A stretch of DNA of 64,000 bases from Plotosus lineatus (lineage: Eukaryota; Chordata; Actinopteri; Siluriformes; Plotosidae), in contig CM045729.1 in NCBI GenBank assembly GCA_024760905.1, positions 44,637,080-44,701,079 of the forward strand, written 5' to 3'. The notes beneath the pieces are model-generated. The model was not told the origin of the DNA. It ran no database searches and saw only the letters and a program-made list of their open reading frames with translations. This document shows positions 42,170 through 53,500 of the stretch, piece by piece. Each line of letters begins with the position of its first letter. Position 1 is the stretch's first letter. Position numbers and translations under genes: made by a program.

Positions 42170-43064
42170 AGACACTACGCTTATGTCAATATGGTATTTC
42201 TAGACTTCAATTCAGATAAACACTTTTCTCCCATGAAGCTGGTACTGAAACTGTACAACTTGGGACTGTCAGCCACTTTGGGTTACGGAATCTAAGGACT
42301 TTCTCACCAACCGACCTGAGGTGGTGAGGATAGGAAATTCTACATCGTCCGCCTTGATCCTGAACAGTGGAATACCACAGGGCGGTGTGCTCAGCCCAGC
42401 CCTCTTAAGCCTCTTTACACATGACTGCTCTGCTATCCACTCCACAAACACGCTTGTAAAGTCTGCCAACGACACCACCATGGTAGGCCTCATATCCAAC
42501 AATGATGGGACCCACTATAGAGAGGCGCCTGATAAACTGGTGTTCAACTAATAACCTCATTCTGAACACCAGCAAGAGCAAAGAGTTCACAGTGGACTAT
42601 AGGGGGACCAGGAAGACCGATCACACTCCTCTTTGTATTCATGGGGAGGTGGTGGAGTGTGTTAACAGTATTAAGTTCCTGGACATCTACATTTCATCTG
42701 ACCTGTCCTGGTCTGTTAACACCTCAAGAACTTCTGAAATGTTACAATAGAAAGTATTCTCTACCTCAGAGTAATTGTGTAGTGCATTAGCTGCACTTCT
42801 ATGGACAGAAAGGACTTCGCCTGGGTCTGAGGACTGCACAGGGGACTGTGGAATGCTGTCTACCAGATCTGGACACAATATGTGTCATACGGGTCCAGAA
42901 GAAGGTCAGCCGCATTGTGATGGATCCCACACACCTGGGAACTAGACTGTGTGTACCACTTGCTTCGGGAAAGTGGTACAGAAACATCAAGACCAGCACA
43001 ACCAGACTCAAAAACAGCTTTTACTCCAGATCGGGGAAAGCCATCACCGCTCCACCCCCTTGCA

Positions 43065-43065
<1 letters not shown>
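42170..43065 (+). mobile_element. LINE-J (CR1/Rex1/jockey-like) RT 3' part
   Basis: Frames encode VFLDFNSDKHFSPMKLVLKL, RIGNSTSSALILNSGIPQGG, VLSPALLSLFTHDCSA, VKSANDTTMVGLI (degenerate F-A-D-D box), NNLILNTSKSKE and IKFLDIYISSDLSW. Several frameshifts and a degraded catalytic motif show it is dead. The 3' end runs into (CA)n at 43070-43138. Confidence 0.82.
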
Positions 43066-43139
<74 letters not shown>

Positions 43140-43377
43140 GCAATGAGACTACACAATGAGACCTGCAACAGTCATTGAATTGAGAGCAACCATTGAGCGT
43201 GAATGCATGAATGTGTGCTATTCTATCACTTCGCGTTGTTGGCAGTGTCTGGACCGGAACGGACATCAGTTTGAGAACAGGTGGTAACAAAACAATGGAA
43301 TGATGTTTGTAAATTCTTTAAATGTTGAAAATTAAACGAATTATATTGAACACCTAGTTTACAATTATTTGTGGGGC

Positions 43378-43660
43378 TGGTGGCATTTTGGTAGGGTGCT
43401 GCGCTCATCATCGGAAGGTTGTGTGTTCAAATCCCAGTTAGACCTCTACTGTGCAAAGACCCCTGGGCAAGGTCTCAACCACAAGTGTGCTTCTGTTCAC
43501 CCAGCAGTATAAAGGGGTACCAGTAAAAATATACTTGGAAGGCCTGGCGTCCCATCCAGGAGGAGTTGAGCTCCTGGTCGCTTCACGCTATGGAAACTGG
43601 GGATAAGCACCGGCCTGATGAGCCACTAGGCTCGGGTATAAAAAACCAACAGACTTTACC
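43378..43660 (+). mobile_element. SINE-D (tRNA-derived, distinct family)
   Basis: Head GGCTGGTGGCATTTTGG, GGTTGTGTGTTCAAATCCC (B-box-like), CAAAGACCCCTGGGCAAGG, GGCCTGGCGTCCCATCCAGG and an A-rich/TTACCTTA end. Seen only once here. Confidence 0.55.
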
Positions 43661-43706
43661 TTATTTTACAATTATTAAAATGTATACATTTTTTTGGGAC
43701 ACCCTG

Positions 43707-43742
<36 letters not shown>

Positions 43743-43786
43743 AAAATAAAAGGACAGGACAAAGACTTTCTATTGAAACTCCATTT

Positions 43787-43841
43787 ATCACTACAGATCT
43801 GTTTCGAGGGGTGGTGAAACCATCCTCTCTCTTCAGGTGAT
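43787..43841 (-). ncRNA. Hammerhead ribozyme motif, inverted copy
   Basis: Exact reverse complement of the motif at 43878-43932, so the same stems and core are present on the minus strand, with the cleavage-site base at 43792. The two ribozymes face each other, so a transcript through both arms contains one ribozyme and one antisense copy. Confidence 0.75.
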
Positions 43842-43877
43842 TATAGAAGAATTCTGATTACAGAAGATTCTTCTATA

Positions 43878-43932
43878 ATCACCTGAAGAGAGAGGATGGT
43901 TTCACCACCCCTCGAAACAGATCTGTAGTGAT
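43878..43932 (+). ncRNA. Hammerhead ribozyme motif (type I, minimal stem III)
   Basis: All core parts occur in order. Stem I 5' strand ATCAC (43878-43882); core CTGAAGA (43883-43889), fitting CUGANGA; stem II hairpin 43890-43913 with GAG/CTC and TGGT/ACCA pairing; core GAAA (43914-43917); stem III ACAG-AT-CTGT overlapping the last A of the core; then A at 43927 as the cleavage-site base after U; stem I 3' strand GTGAT (43928-43932). Very short stem III is typical of hammerheads in Penelope-like elements and retrozymes. Activity is not shown by sequence. Confidence 0.75.
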
Positions 43933-44340
43933 AAATGGAGTTTCAATAGAAAGTCTTTGTCCTGTCCTTTTATTTTTGTTTATTTGCTCTACCAAAAAGT
44001 ATTGAGCACTCTCCTACGGAAGGATCTACTCAGAAAATCCTATATATATATATATATATTGGTGTGATTACATTGTAGTTTTTTAGAATTCCATTGTGAT
44101 CTACATTCAGTAGAAATAAACTAAAATAAAACCCTTAAAGCAAAGGTTTTCTTTTGGTTATTAGGCAACATGAGTAAAAGCTTGAAAAAATTCTGCAATT
44201 TCATTCAAAGAAAAGTTTTTTTTTTCCATCTTTTTTGATGCACGTTTTTGCAGGTATGTTTAATAAATTACAATAATAACAACACCCCCAATGAAGTTAA
44301 CTGGGTTATCAAGGCCCGCCATGTTTCTCACTGTCTATGG

Positions 44341-45851
44341 CAGGGGTCAGCAACCCAAAATGTTCAAAGAGCCGTGGACCCAAAAAACTAAAAACAAATC
44401 TGTCTGGAGCTGCAAATAAATAAAACCCTCATATAAGCTATGAAGGCAACACAGGCTGTAAGTGTATATAATATCCTACTAACAAAATGACTAAGTAGGC
44501 GACAGATAAATAAAGAGCATTCGTGATTAAATGTTTATTTCCCTAGCAGCGCATCCTGGAGAAAATCACAAAACGTGACTACTCTGTTGTACGATATTCT
44601 GTGCTTTATGTTTAACTTCCATTATTATATTAATGGATTATGTTCTGTTGCAATGATGAAATTATAGAAATTCAATAAAGAAATCAGCGGCCCATCAGAG
44701 TTTACATACCTGCACAACAGCGCTGTCTGTTCAATGTCAATCACATCACGTGACTCATCATAGGTGAGTGAGTACCGCTTATTGATTGCAGATGATGTGT
44801 CCAACTCTTCGATTCTCCTTCGCGCACAAGTTATCAACGTGATTGATTGAATTGTGAAGTACATTTTTTTAGTGTGTTTTTAATGATTATTTAAGCCCTT
44901 TGATGTCACTCACCCTGCATCTTCTCGAGTTTCTGGTAAGGAGCCTAAGCGCTTTATTTATTCATAAATATTATCACAGTACAAAATTTAAAAGTTTTTA
45001 CTTACTCATTACTATGTTTTACATCATTTTATACTTCTGGATTAGTGGCAAACCCGGAAGTTATTGGCACGTGATTCATATTTAGCTAATGGCTGAGAAC
45101 TTTCGTTTCTCCCTCCTGCTGATTGGTTGCAGATGATGTGTACACCTCTTTTATCCTCCTTCATGCACATGTCATCAACGTGACTGCTCGAATTGTGAAT
45201 TCACGTTTATTTAGTGTGTTTTTAATGATTATTTAAGCCCTATGTTGTCACTCAAACGCCCTGCATCTTCTCGAGCTTCTGGTAAGGAGCCTAAGGGCTT
45301 TATTCATTAATAAATATTACCACAGTACAGTTTGGAGATGCAATCCACTTCTTAAATCTATGTTTGCGCTCCTGTAATTTCTTCAGTAATACTGCAATCG
45401 CACTTTTTCTCTCAATCCCAACTGGGTGGTCGGCTGCAAATTTAGCATGCCTTCCCTGGAAATGTCTTTCCAGATGACTCGTTTTGTTATTTGACAGCTT
45501 CTCATTACAAAGCAAACATGCAGGCAATCCTTCCACATTGGCAATAAAAGCAAATGATTCGGATCATTCTTCCCTGAATCCTCTGTTCTCATCAGCTATC
45601 TTTCTCTTTTTTGGCTTTGGGATCCATGGCCCATGACACACTATTGTGTGGCCCATGACTAATATTTTTTACACAAATTTTTAAAACCTTGGAAAACTTT
45701 AAGAATGTTTGTCAGGCTTTTCCTCCTACAGAAAACATATTTTAAAAAAAAACATCTTTTTCCATTTTCATACATTTTTGAAAAAGCTCCAGGGAGCCAC
45801 TAGGGTGTCGCGAAAGAGACACATGTGCGAGCCACGGGTTGCCGACCCCTG
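44341..45851 (-). mobile_element. hAT element with transposase remnants
   Basis: Inverted ends CAGGGGTCAGCAACCC (44341) and GGTTGCCGACCCCTG (45851). Minus-strand frames encode CLLCNEKLSNNKTSHLERHF with FQGRHAKFAADHP (zinc-finger region, about 45300-45540) and RYSLTYDESRDVIDIEQTAL (about 44690-44800), as in ZBED/GTF2IRD2-like hAT transposases. It is broken and internally duplicated. A SINE-A fragment (44285-44340) abuts the left end. Confidence 0.78.
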
Positions 45852-45975
45852 ACTTAGGGGTTAACTGCCTTGCTTAAGCACCCAACAGTGACAGCATGAT
45901 TCTACTGGGACTTCAACACATAACCTTTAGATCAGCAAGCCAGAGTCCTAACCACCTGAGCCACCACTACCCAGT
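45852..45975 (-). mobile_element. SINE-E fragment
   Basis: GGGGTTAACTGCCTTGCTTA, CCCAACAGTGACAGCATG and reversed head CCTAACCACCTGAGCCACCA. Confidence 0.58.
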
Positions 45976-46480
45976 GTCCCTACTTTCTTTCAAAGGAAAG
46001 TACATAAAGTCTGTTTAAAAAGTAGTTAAATGTTGATGGATGTTCTCAGACATTAATTAATATGTTGATAACACCATTACATTTTATTGACATTCTACCC
46101 TCTGGTCCTTACAATACTGTTGTGGTGTAATTTTTGTTGTGTAATGTATGTTGTTTACTTATTATTAACCATTTTATTCCCTCTGGCATATATGTATGCA
46201 TAAAAACCCTGTGATGATATTTCTCATGCCAATATATAACCGTGGTAATGGGAATGAATGTCTAAACTGATTATCTATTAGTCTGTTTTTGAGTTATTAT
46301 TTAGTAAGTAGATGCATTTAATCTATTTTTACTTATTTTTAAATTATCTCTTACGATACATATTAAATATCTTGCACTGTATCTAATTTCTATTGATCCT
46401 GATTCGTTTTTAAGTTTCAGTTCTTAGATATTGTTGCTGACTTAAAAAACTTATATACATATAAGTTACATCATATATAC
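45976..46480. other. Intergenic, nothing recognised
   Basis: AT-rich sequence between a SINE and a LINE fragment. No feature supported. Confidence 0.5.
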
Positions 46481-46489
46481 ATCTGTGGT

Positions 46490-47240
46490 GCTCTTTCTTG
46501 GCATGAAACCAAACTATTGTTCACAGATGCTGACCTCTGCCCTTAGTCTAGCTTCCACTATTCTTTCCCATAACTTCATTGTATGGTTCATCAACTTTAT
46601 CCCTCTGTATGTGCCACAACTCTGCACATCTCCCTTGTTCTTAAAAATGGGCACCAGCACACTTCTCCTCCACTCCTAAGGCATCCTCTCACTCTCCGAG
46701 ACCTTGTTGAATGTTCTTGTCAGAAAATCTACTGCTCCCTCTCCTAGACACTTCCATACTTCCACTGTTATGTCATCAGGACCGACTGCCTTTCCACTCT
46801 TCATCCTCTTTAATGCCCTCCTCACTTCACCCTTACTAATCTTTGCTACTTCCTGGTCCTCACCAGTCACCTCTTCTACTCTTTTTCTCTGTCTCATTTT
46901 CCTCATTCATCAGCTCTTCAAAGTACTCTTTCCATCTTCCCAGCACACTTCTGTCATCAGTCAATACATTTCCCACCCTGTCCTGAATCACTCTAACTTG
47001 CTGCACGTCCTTTCCATCTCTATCTCTCTGCTGTGCCAACCTGTATAAATCATTTTCTCCCTCCTTACTGTCCAACCTATCATACAAGTCATCATACGCC
47101 CTCTGTTTGGCCTTTGACACCGCTACCTTTACTTTACACTGAGTCTCCTTGTACTCCTGTTTCCTCTCTTCGGTCCTCTCAATGTCCCACTTCTTCTTAG
47201 CTAACCTCTTCCTCTGTACACACTCCTGCATTTCCTCATT
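46490..47240 (-). mobile_element. RTE-like LINE, central fragment
   Basis: Minus strand encodes [55 protein letters not shown], then KISKGEVRRALKRMKSGKAV with GPDDITVEVWKCLGE and the start of the RT (46500-46680). Both ends are missing; one frameshift at about 46870. Confidence 0.85.
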
Positions 47241-47314
47241 CTTGTTTTTGATTCGCATTTTTACACTGAACAGTCATGAATATGAAAAGGAAGTAATACA
47301 CTGTGAAGAATAGT

Positions 47315-48244
47315 TTTATTTATATATTGATACATAATGTCCTGAACCCAATGGGAGCAAATAGATAATTCATAAACAAAAAAAATAAACATCTCACACA
47401 AATATCTAACAGGATCTAACAGAAAAGAGCAATGGGAATATGGCATCTTGAGTTGTTAGAAACACACATAAATAACAGTTTACAGTTGTTTTAAAAATTT
47501 CTCAATAAATACATCATCTCACTTGGCTATAATATTCGAAATAATTAAAAAAATCTGAAAAAAGTGCTTTATAATTTATTTCAAACACATTTTGTACTGA
47601 AGTTATTTAATAATTTTATAAAACTAGGAGGAAATTGGCTCAGTTTGAAGACTACAGACACCAAAAGTCATGGTACGTGTTCGGATAAAAACTGAGATGA
47701 GTGGCTCGCTCGTGATGCTATCTGTTGACAGTATCTGTTGCCAACTGATAGTGAATGCATCAGTGTTATTGAGTGTTATTCATGTGCTGCAAGTCCTGCG
47801 CTGGTTGTCACCTTCTACTTTGCTACACTATTCGGATAAACAGCTGGATACAATCAGCAAAAATATCACATTATTGATTTCAGATGAAACTATGAATCAG
47901 AGTTGATCTGTCTTTTGAATATATTGAGACACTAAAAGTTTCTTGCTGATAAGAAAACTCTCTTTTTGAGTTTACCTGCTGAAACCTCCCAACAGAAAGC
48001 GGACAGAGAACTTGAGTTAAACCAAAGAAGGTCAGCAATCAGAGTTGGTCTGAAATACAGACTACAGCGTTGCTAGTAGGAATGATAATGAGAAATAGCG
48101 ATCTGCCAATGACATAATGTAGGCCTTATTCTTCCCAATATGCAGTGCTGGACATATAACAGTGTCCTCCAGATCAGTGCACATTCTATTAGTGCACTAA
48201 TAAATTAATGTAAACATCTATTTCATCATTCCACAATATTCATT
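47315..48244 (-). other. abcb11: Probable abcb11 3' UTR
   Basis: Downstream of the abcb11 stop the sequence is AT-rich and free of recognised repeats for about 1 kb. AATAAA hexamers on the minus strand lie at 47575-47580 and 47315-47320. An RTE-like LINE fragment begins just beyond, at about 47240. Confidence 0.4.
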
Positions 48245-48445
48245 TTAACTTATCGGTGCACCTGTAGTAACCAGTTTGTAATAAGCCCCTTTCTTAGCCA
48301 TAAGCTCCTCATGTGTACCCTTTTCAATGACAATGCCTTGAGACATCACTGCAATAATATCAGCAGTTTGAATAGTGGATAGTCTGTGCGCAATGACAAT
48401 GCAGGTGCGGCCACGTCGAGCTTCATCCAGTGCTTCCTGAACCAT
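48245..48445 (-). CDS. abcb11: abcb11 last exon: H-loop and C terminus
   Basis: 66 codons and TAA (48245-48247): [20 protein letters not shown] with the switch His, [36 protein letters not shown] and the ABCB11-type end TTGAPIS. Acceptor TTCTGCAG. Confidence 0.97.
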   Translation of the reverse strand: MVQEALDEARRGRTCIVIAHRLSTIQTADIIAVMSQGIVIEKGTHEELMAKKGAYYKLVTTGAPIS

Positions 48446-49908
48446 CTGCAGAATGAGAACGCATTTGTTATGTGTGTTTAGGGGTGTTAAATAATCACTT
48501 GTTTTCTGGTGATGTGTAGCCTCATGATTCATTAAATAAAGCAAAATAATATTAACTAAATTAAAAACAAGCAAACAAACCAAAAAAATATTAATTCTAA
48601 TACCTTCTCACTCTCTGTATCTAAGGCAGAGGTAGCCTCATCCAACAGCAGAATTTTGGGGTTTCTGATAATAGCACGAGCAATTGCAATACGTTGCTTC
48701 TGCCCTCTAGACAGCTGTGAACCTTGTGTGCCAACCTGAGTCTCATATTTCTGTTCACCAACCACAATGAAAACAGAGAGTCATTTTGGTTAGTGGAAGG
48801 TCGTGAGTTAATCTAACGTTCAACACAGTTCTGTTCAAGCTGTCAGTAAACCATGGAGATTTAGAAATTTCCACTGTTTAAATTTTCAGCCATGTCATGG
48901 CGCTTGTAGCATAGCTCTTATTGTTTAGTCATAAATTCAATGCCTTAATGAATGTAATTAAAACTTTTTTTATTATTGTACTCACATCAGGTAGACTCAT
49001 TACAAAATCATGAAGATGTGCCTTCTTGGAAGCGTCTACAACCTCCTCCATGGTGATGGTCTGCGAGTTTGCTCCATACTGGATGTTTTCTGCTATTGTG
49101 CAGTCAAAAAGCACAGGCTCTTGAGATACAATTCCAATCTGGGACCTCAGGAATGGCACATTAACTTCATGGGATGGGTGTCCGTCTATCAGCTGTCAGA
49201 GGGGTAATAATATTTCCTTAATGTTTTAGGTCATAATATTTAATTTCTAATCCTACAATCCTCTAAAATGCTAAAATACTACATCCTATTCTATATAACA
49301 ATAGAGATAGGTTTACGCAGGTCTTGCTAAGCAGTAATATTATGGGTTCTCACCACTTGGCCATAGTCTGGGTCATAGAATCTTTCGAGCAGTTGAACAC
49401 TGGTACTCTTGCCACACCCGCTACTGCCTACGAAGGCGAGAGTCTGGCCGGGGCTCACTTCTACCTCCAACCCTCTCAGCACCTGGATGTTAGGTCGGCT
49501 CGGATAGGTAAAATGGCAGTTTTTAAACTCAATCCTACCCTTCACATTATCCTGCAACAGACAAGCAAATGGCATTAATTTATTTATTATAAATGGTGTG
49601 ATATGACTGATAAGTAAAAGGTGAAATATTAATACTAATAAGGATAGAAAGTGGGTGGCAGGGTGGCGTAGTGGTTAGCATGTCCACCTCACAGGAAGAC
49701 GGTCCTGTGACAAGAAAGTCAGAAATCCATATACCATGACTGCTGTGGAACCTGCAGGAGGTGTAGTATGTAGACTGGCTCAAGTCCACTGTTAATGTCT
49801 CAGCCAAAATGGATACTGGGGTACACCCTGAACAGCTTGCTAAACCATTACATGTCCACATACATGTGCGTGCACAAACAAACAAACACACACACACACA
49901 CACACACA

Positions 49909-49982
<74 letters not shown>

Positions 49983-50452
49983 TTGGAACTGCCAATTAGC
50001 CTAATGTGCATTTCTTTGGATTGTGGGAGGAAACCGGAGTATCCGGAAGAAACATATACAAGCACATAGAGAACACGCATGCAGAAACCAGGACCTTACT
50101 GTGATGATACATTATACCAATTATACAGAATACTTTATAACCGTATTTTTTAGGCAACAAGTTGCACTTTTTTTCATACTTTGGCTGAAGGTGCGACTTA
50201 TACTCCAGAGTGACTTACAGTATATGTGAAATTATTACATATAGTTTTGTTCCTCATAATAATAACAAACATAATGTAACATGTTTGTTATTTTTACACT
50301 CAGAACCACAAGAGGGCACTCTAGGCTTGGATACCCGTACTTGCTCATCCTGTAGCACTGAAGAAATGTCCCCAAAATGAAAATCCTATTCTGTGGATTA
50401 CAAGCTGCAAGTAGTGAAATATGCAGCAGAAAATGGTTATCGAGCAGCAGAA

Positions 50453-50518
<66 letters not shown>

Positions 50519-53500
50519 TTTTTTTTTATTTTTTTTTTTTTTTTTTCTTCCTTATCATTCATTTTTTGGCCAATGCAACTTGTACACCGGAGCAACGTTT
50601 AGTCCAGAAAATATGGTAATCCCTTAGGGAATTGTGTATACACAGTTGCTCCATTCAAGTAAAAGTGAGTCTTGATAAAGAAAATTTAAAAAAAAAAGTA
50701 CAAATATTTATATAAATACAAATATACATGCGGAATCTACATATATACCACATATAAGTCTAAAATTAAAAGTTAATAATATCTATACAGTATAAACAAA
50801 TACAGAATGAATCTTGTCAGTGAGTGATATTTGCAATATTAGCAATATGATAAAAAGTAGAATGTAAATGTATAAAGGTGGATATTGTTGCAATGTGGAG
50901 GAGTTGTACAATTTAATGGCCACAAGTAGGAATGAGTTCTTGTGTCATTCAGTGGTGCATTTAGGTGGTACCAGTATCTCACTGAACGTGTTCCTCTGAC
51001 ACATCAGCAGGTTGTGAAGTGGGTGGGAAGTATAGTTCAATACTGTCTTCATTTTAGACCACATTTGCTTCTTTGACAACACCATCAGAGTGTCCGGTTC
51101 CATCCCGACAACTTTACCGGTCTTGCGGATGAGTTTGTTCAGTCTGTGAGTGTATTCAACCCTTAGCCTTCTGCCCCAGCATGCAACAGAGTAGAGGACA
51201 GTGCTGGCCACATCAGACTCATGGAACATCCTGAGTAGCATCTGGCAGATGTTAGATGACCTTAACCTCTACAAAAAATAGAGACAGCTCTGGACCTTCT
51301 TGTGAAGTGCAGTAGTGTTCTTAACCCAGTCCAGTTTATTGTCAATATGAATGTCAAGGTATTTAGTTGAAACAGGCTTTGGGTGGTCAGGAAGTGCTTC
51401 CTGACGACTGGACAACTACAGCTAATGTGATCAGGGAGACAGGTAGGAGAGCACTTGGTGTGTCATCTGGAAGGAAAGTAGATAAGGAGACTTGGTAATG
51501 GAATGAAGAAGTGCAGGAGTGTGTACAGAGGAAGTGGTTAGCTATGAAGAAGTGGGACATTGAGAGGACCGAAGAGAGGAAACAGAAGTACAGGGAGACA
51601 CAGCGTAAGGCGAAGGTAGCGGTGTCAAAGGCCAAACAGAGGGCGTATGATGACTTGTATGCTCGGTTGGAAAGTAAAGAGGGAGAAAATGATTTATACA
51701 GGTTGGCACAGCAGAGAAATAGAGATGGGAAGGATGTGCAGCAAGTTAGAGTAATTAAGGACAGAGAGGGAAATGTATTGACAGGTGAATGTATTGAGAG
51801 GTAGCAGTAGATTTTCTGACAAGAACATTCAACGAGGTCTTTGAGAGTGAGAGGATGCCCATTTTTAAGAACAAGGGAGACGTGCAGAGTTGTGGCAACT
51901 ACAGAGGGATAAAGTTGATGAGCCATACGATGAAGTTATGGGAAAGAATAGTGGAAGCTAGACTAAGGGCAGAGGTCAGCATTTGTGAACAACAGTTTGG
52001 TTTCATGCCAGGAAAGAGCACCACAGATGCAGTGTTTGCCTTAAGAATGTTAATGGAGAAGTACAGAGAAGGTCAGATGGAGCTGCATTGTGCCTTTGTG
52101 GATCTGGATAAAGCATATGACAGGGTGCCGCGAGAGGAACTGTGGTATTGCATGAGGAAGTCTGGAGTGGCAGAGAAGTATGTTAGAGTGGTGCAGGACA
52201 TGTATAAGAGATGTAAGACAGTGGTGAGGTGTGCTGTCGGTTTGACAGAAGAGTTCAAGGTGGAGGTGGGACTGCATCAAGGGTCATAGGTCATTCTGCC
52301 CTGGAAAGGAGGGGAATGAAGGTTAGTCTCAGTAAGACAGAATACATGTGAACGACAAGGACCCAAGAGGAACGGTGAGGTTACGGGGGCAGAGATAAAG
52401 AAGGTGGAGGATTTTAAGTACTTAGGCTCAACAATCCAGAGCAATGAAGAGTGTGGAAAAGAGGTGATGAAGCGCGTGCAGGCAGGTTGGAATGGATGGA
52501 GAAAAGTGTCCGGTGTGATGTGTGATAGGAGAGTATCAGCAAGAATGAAGGGAAAAGTGTACAAGACGGTGATGAGGCCAGCGATGTTGTATGGTTTAGA
52601 GACAGTGGCCCTAGGGAAAAGACAGGAGGCAGAGCTGGAGGTAGCAGAGATGAAAATGTTGAAGTTCTCTTTGGGAGTAATGAGGATGGATAGGATTAGG
52701 AATGAGCACATCAGAGGGACAGCACATGTAAGACGTTTTGGAGACAAAGTCAGAGAGGCTAGATTGAGATGGTTTGGACATGTACAGAGGAGGGATAGTG
52801 AGTATATTGGTAATAGGATGCTGAGGCTGGAACTACCAGGCAGAAGGCCTAGAGGAAGACCAAAGAGACGATTCATGGATGTGGTGAAGGAGGACATGAA
52901 GGTCGTTGGTATAAGAGAAGAAGATGCGAGGGATAGGGTGAGATGGCGGCAGATGATTCGCTGTGGCGACCCCTGAAGGGAAAATCCAAAAGGAAAAGAA
53001 GAAGAAGAAGAAGAAGAAGAATGTCAGGGTATTTATAATCTGCCACCATTTCAACAATGATTCCATGGATGGAAACCGGGGTCGTTATTATTTTGAATCT
53101 CCTAAATGCAGTTCACATCATGTTACCATGTGTTGAAGGAATCCACTGCAGCCTGATACTCCGTCTTATCACCTCCAACCGAGTGGGTGCAGCCATGATT
53201 AAGCAGGTGGATGATGGTGTCCTCAACTCTGAGATGAGGCTGGAAGGTGAATTGAAGGAGGGGGTCTAGATGTTGTATAACCATGGGTTGGATGCGATCC
53301 AGTATTAGTCTCTTGAGGGTCTTCATGACATGTGAAGGCAGTGCCATGGGTCTGTAATCCTGAGGGCCACTGGAACATGGGGTCTTTGGTACAGGAACGA
53401 AGCATGACATCTTCCACTGCACTGGGACCCACTGTAGACTCAGACTAATTGTGAAAATGTAATGTAGGACTCCACAGATCTGGGGTGGGGGGTGGGGGTG

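Larger units (their letters stand above)
43741..43978. mobile_element. Palindromic element carrying two hammerhead ribozymes
   Basis: Arms of about 112 nt (43741-43852 and 43867-43978) appear perfectly complementary, spacer about 14 nt. (TA)n runs flank it (43712-43740 and 44041-44060). Each arm contains one hammerhead motif in opposite orientation. The arrangement recalls the inverted terminal repeats of Penelope-like retroelements, but no reverse transcriptase is present. Confidence 0.85.

Noticed and set aside
43610..43640. CTGATGAG with a following GCC/GGC hairpin in SINE-D, resembling a hammerhead core
   Set aside because: After the hairpin the sequence is GGGT instead of GAAA, and no cleavage triplet or stem I partner is found, so the motif is incomplete.
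50377..50627. Open frames rich in Ile-Tyr
   Set aside because: Translation of the TA microsatellite; only the first 20 codons (pogo helix-turn-helix) carry information.
52277..52897. 206-codon minus-strand frame
   Set aside because: Antisense shadow of the LINE coding sequence at 52404-52976.
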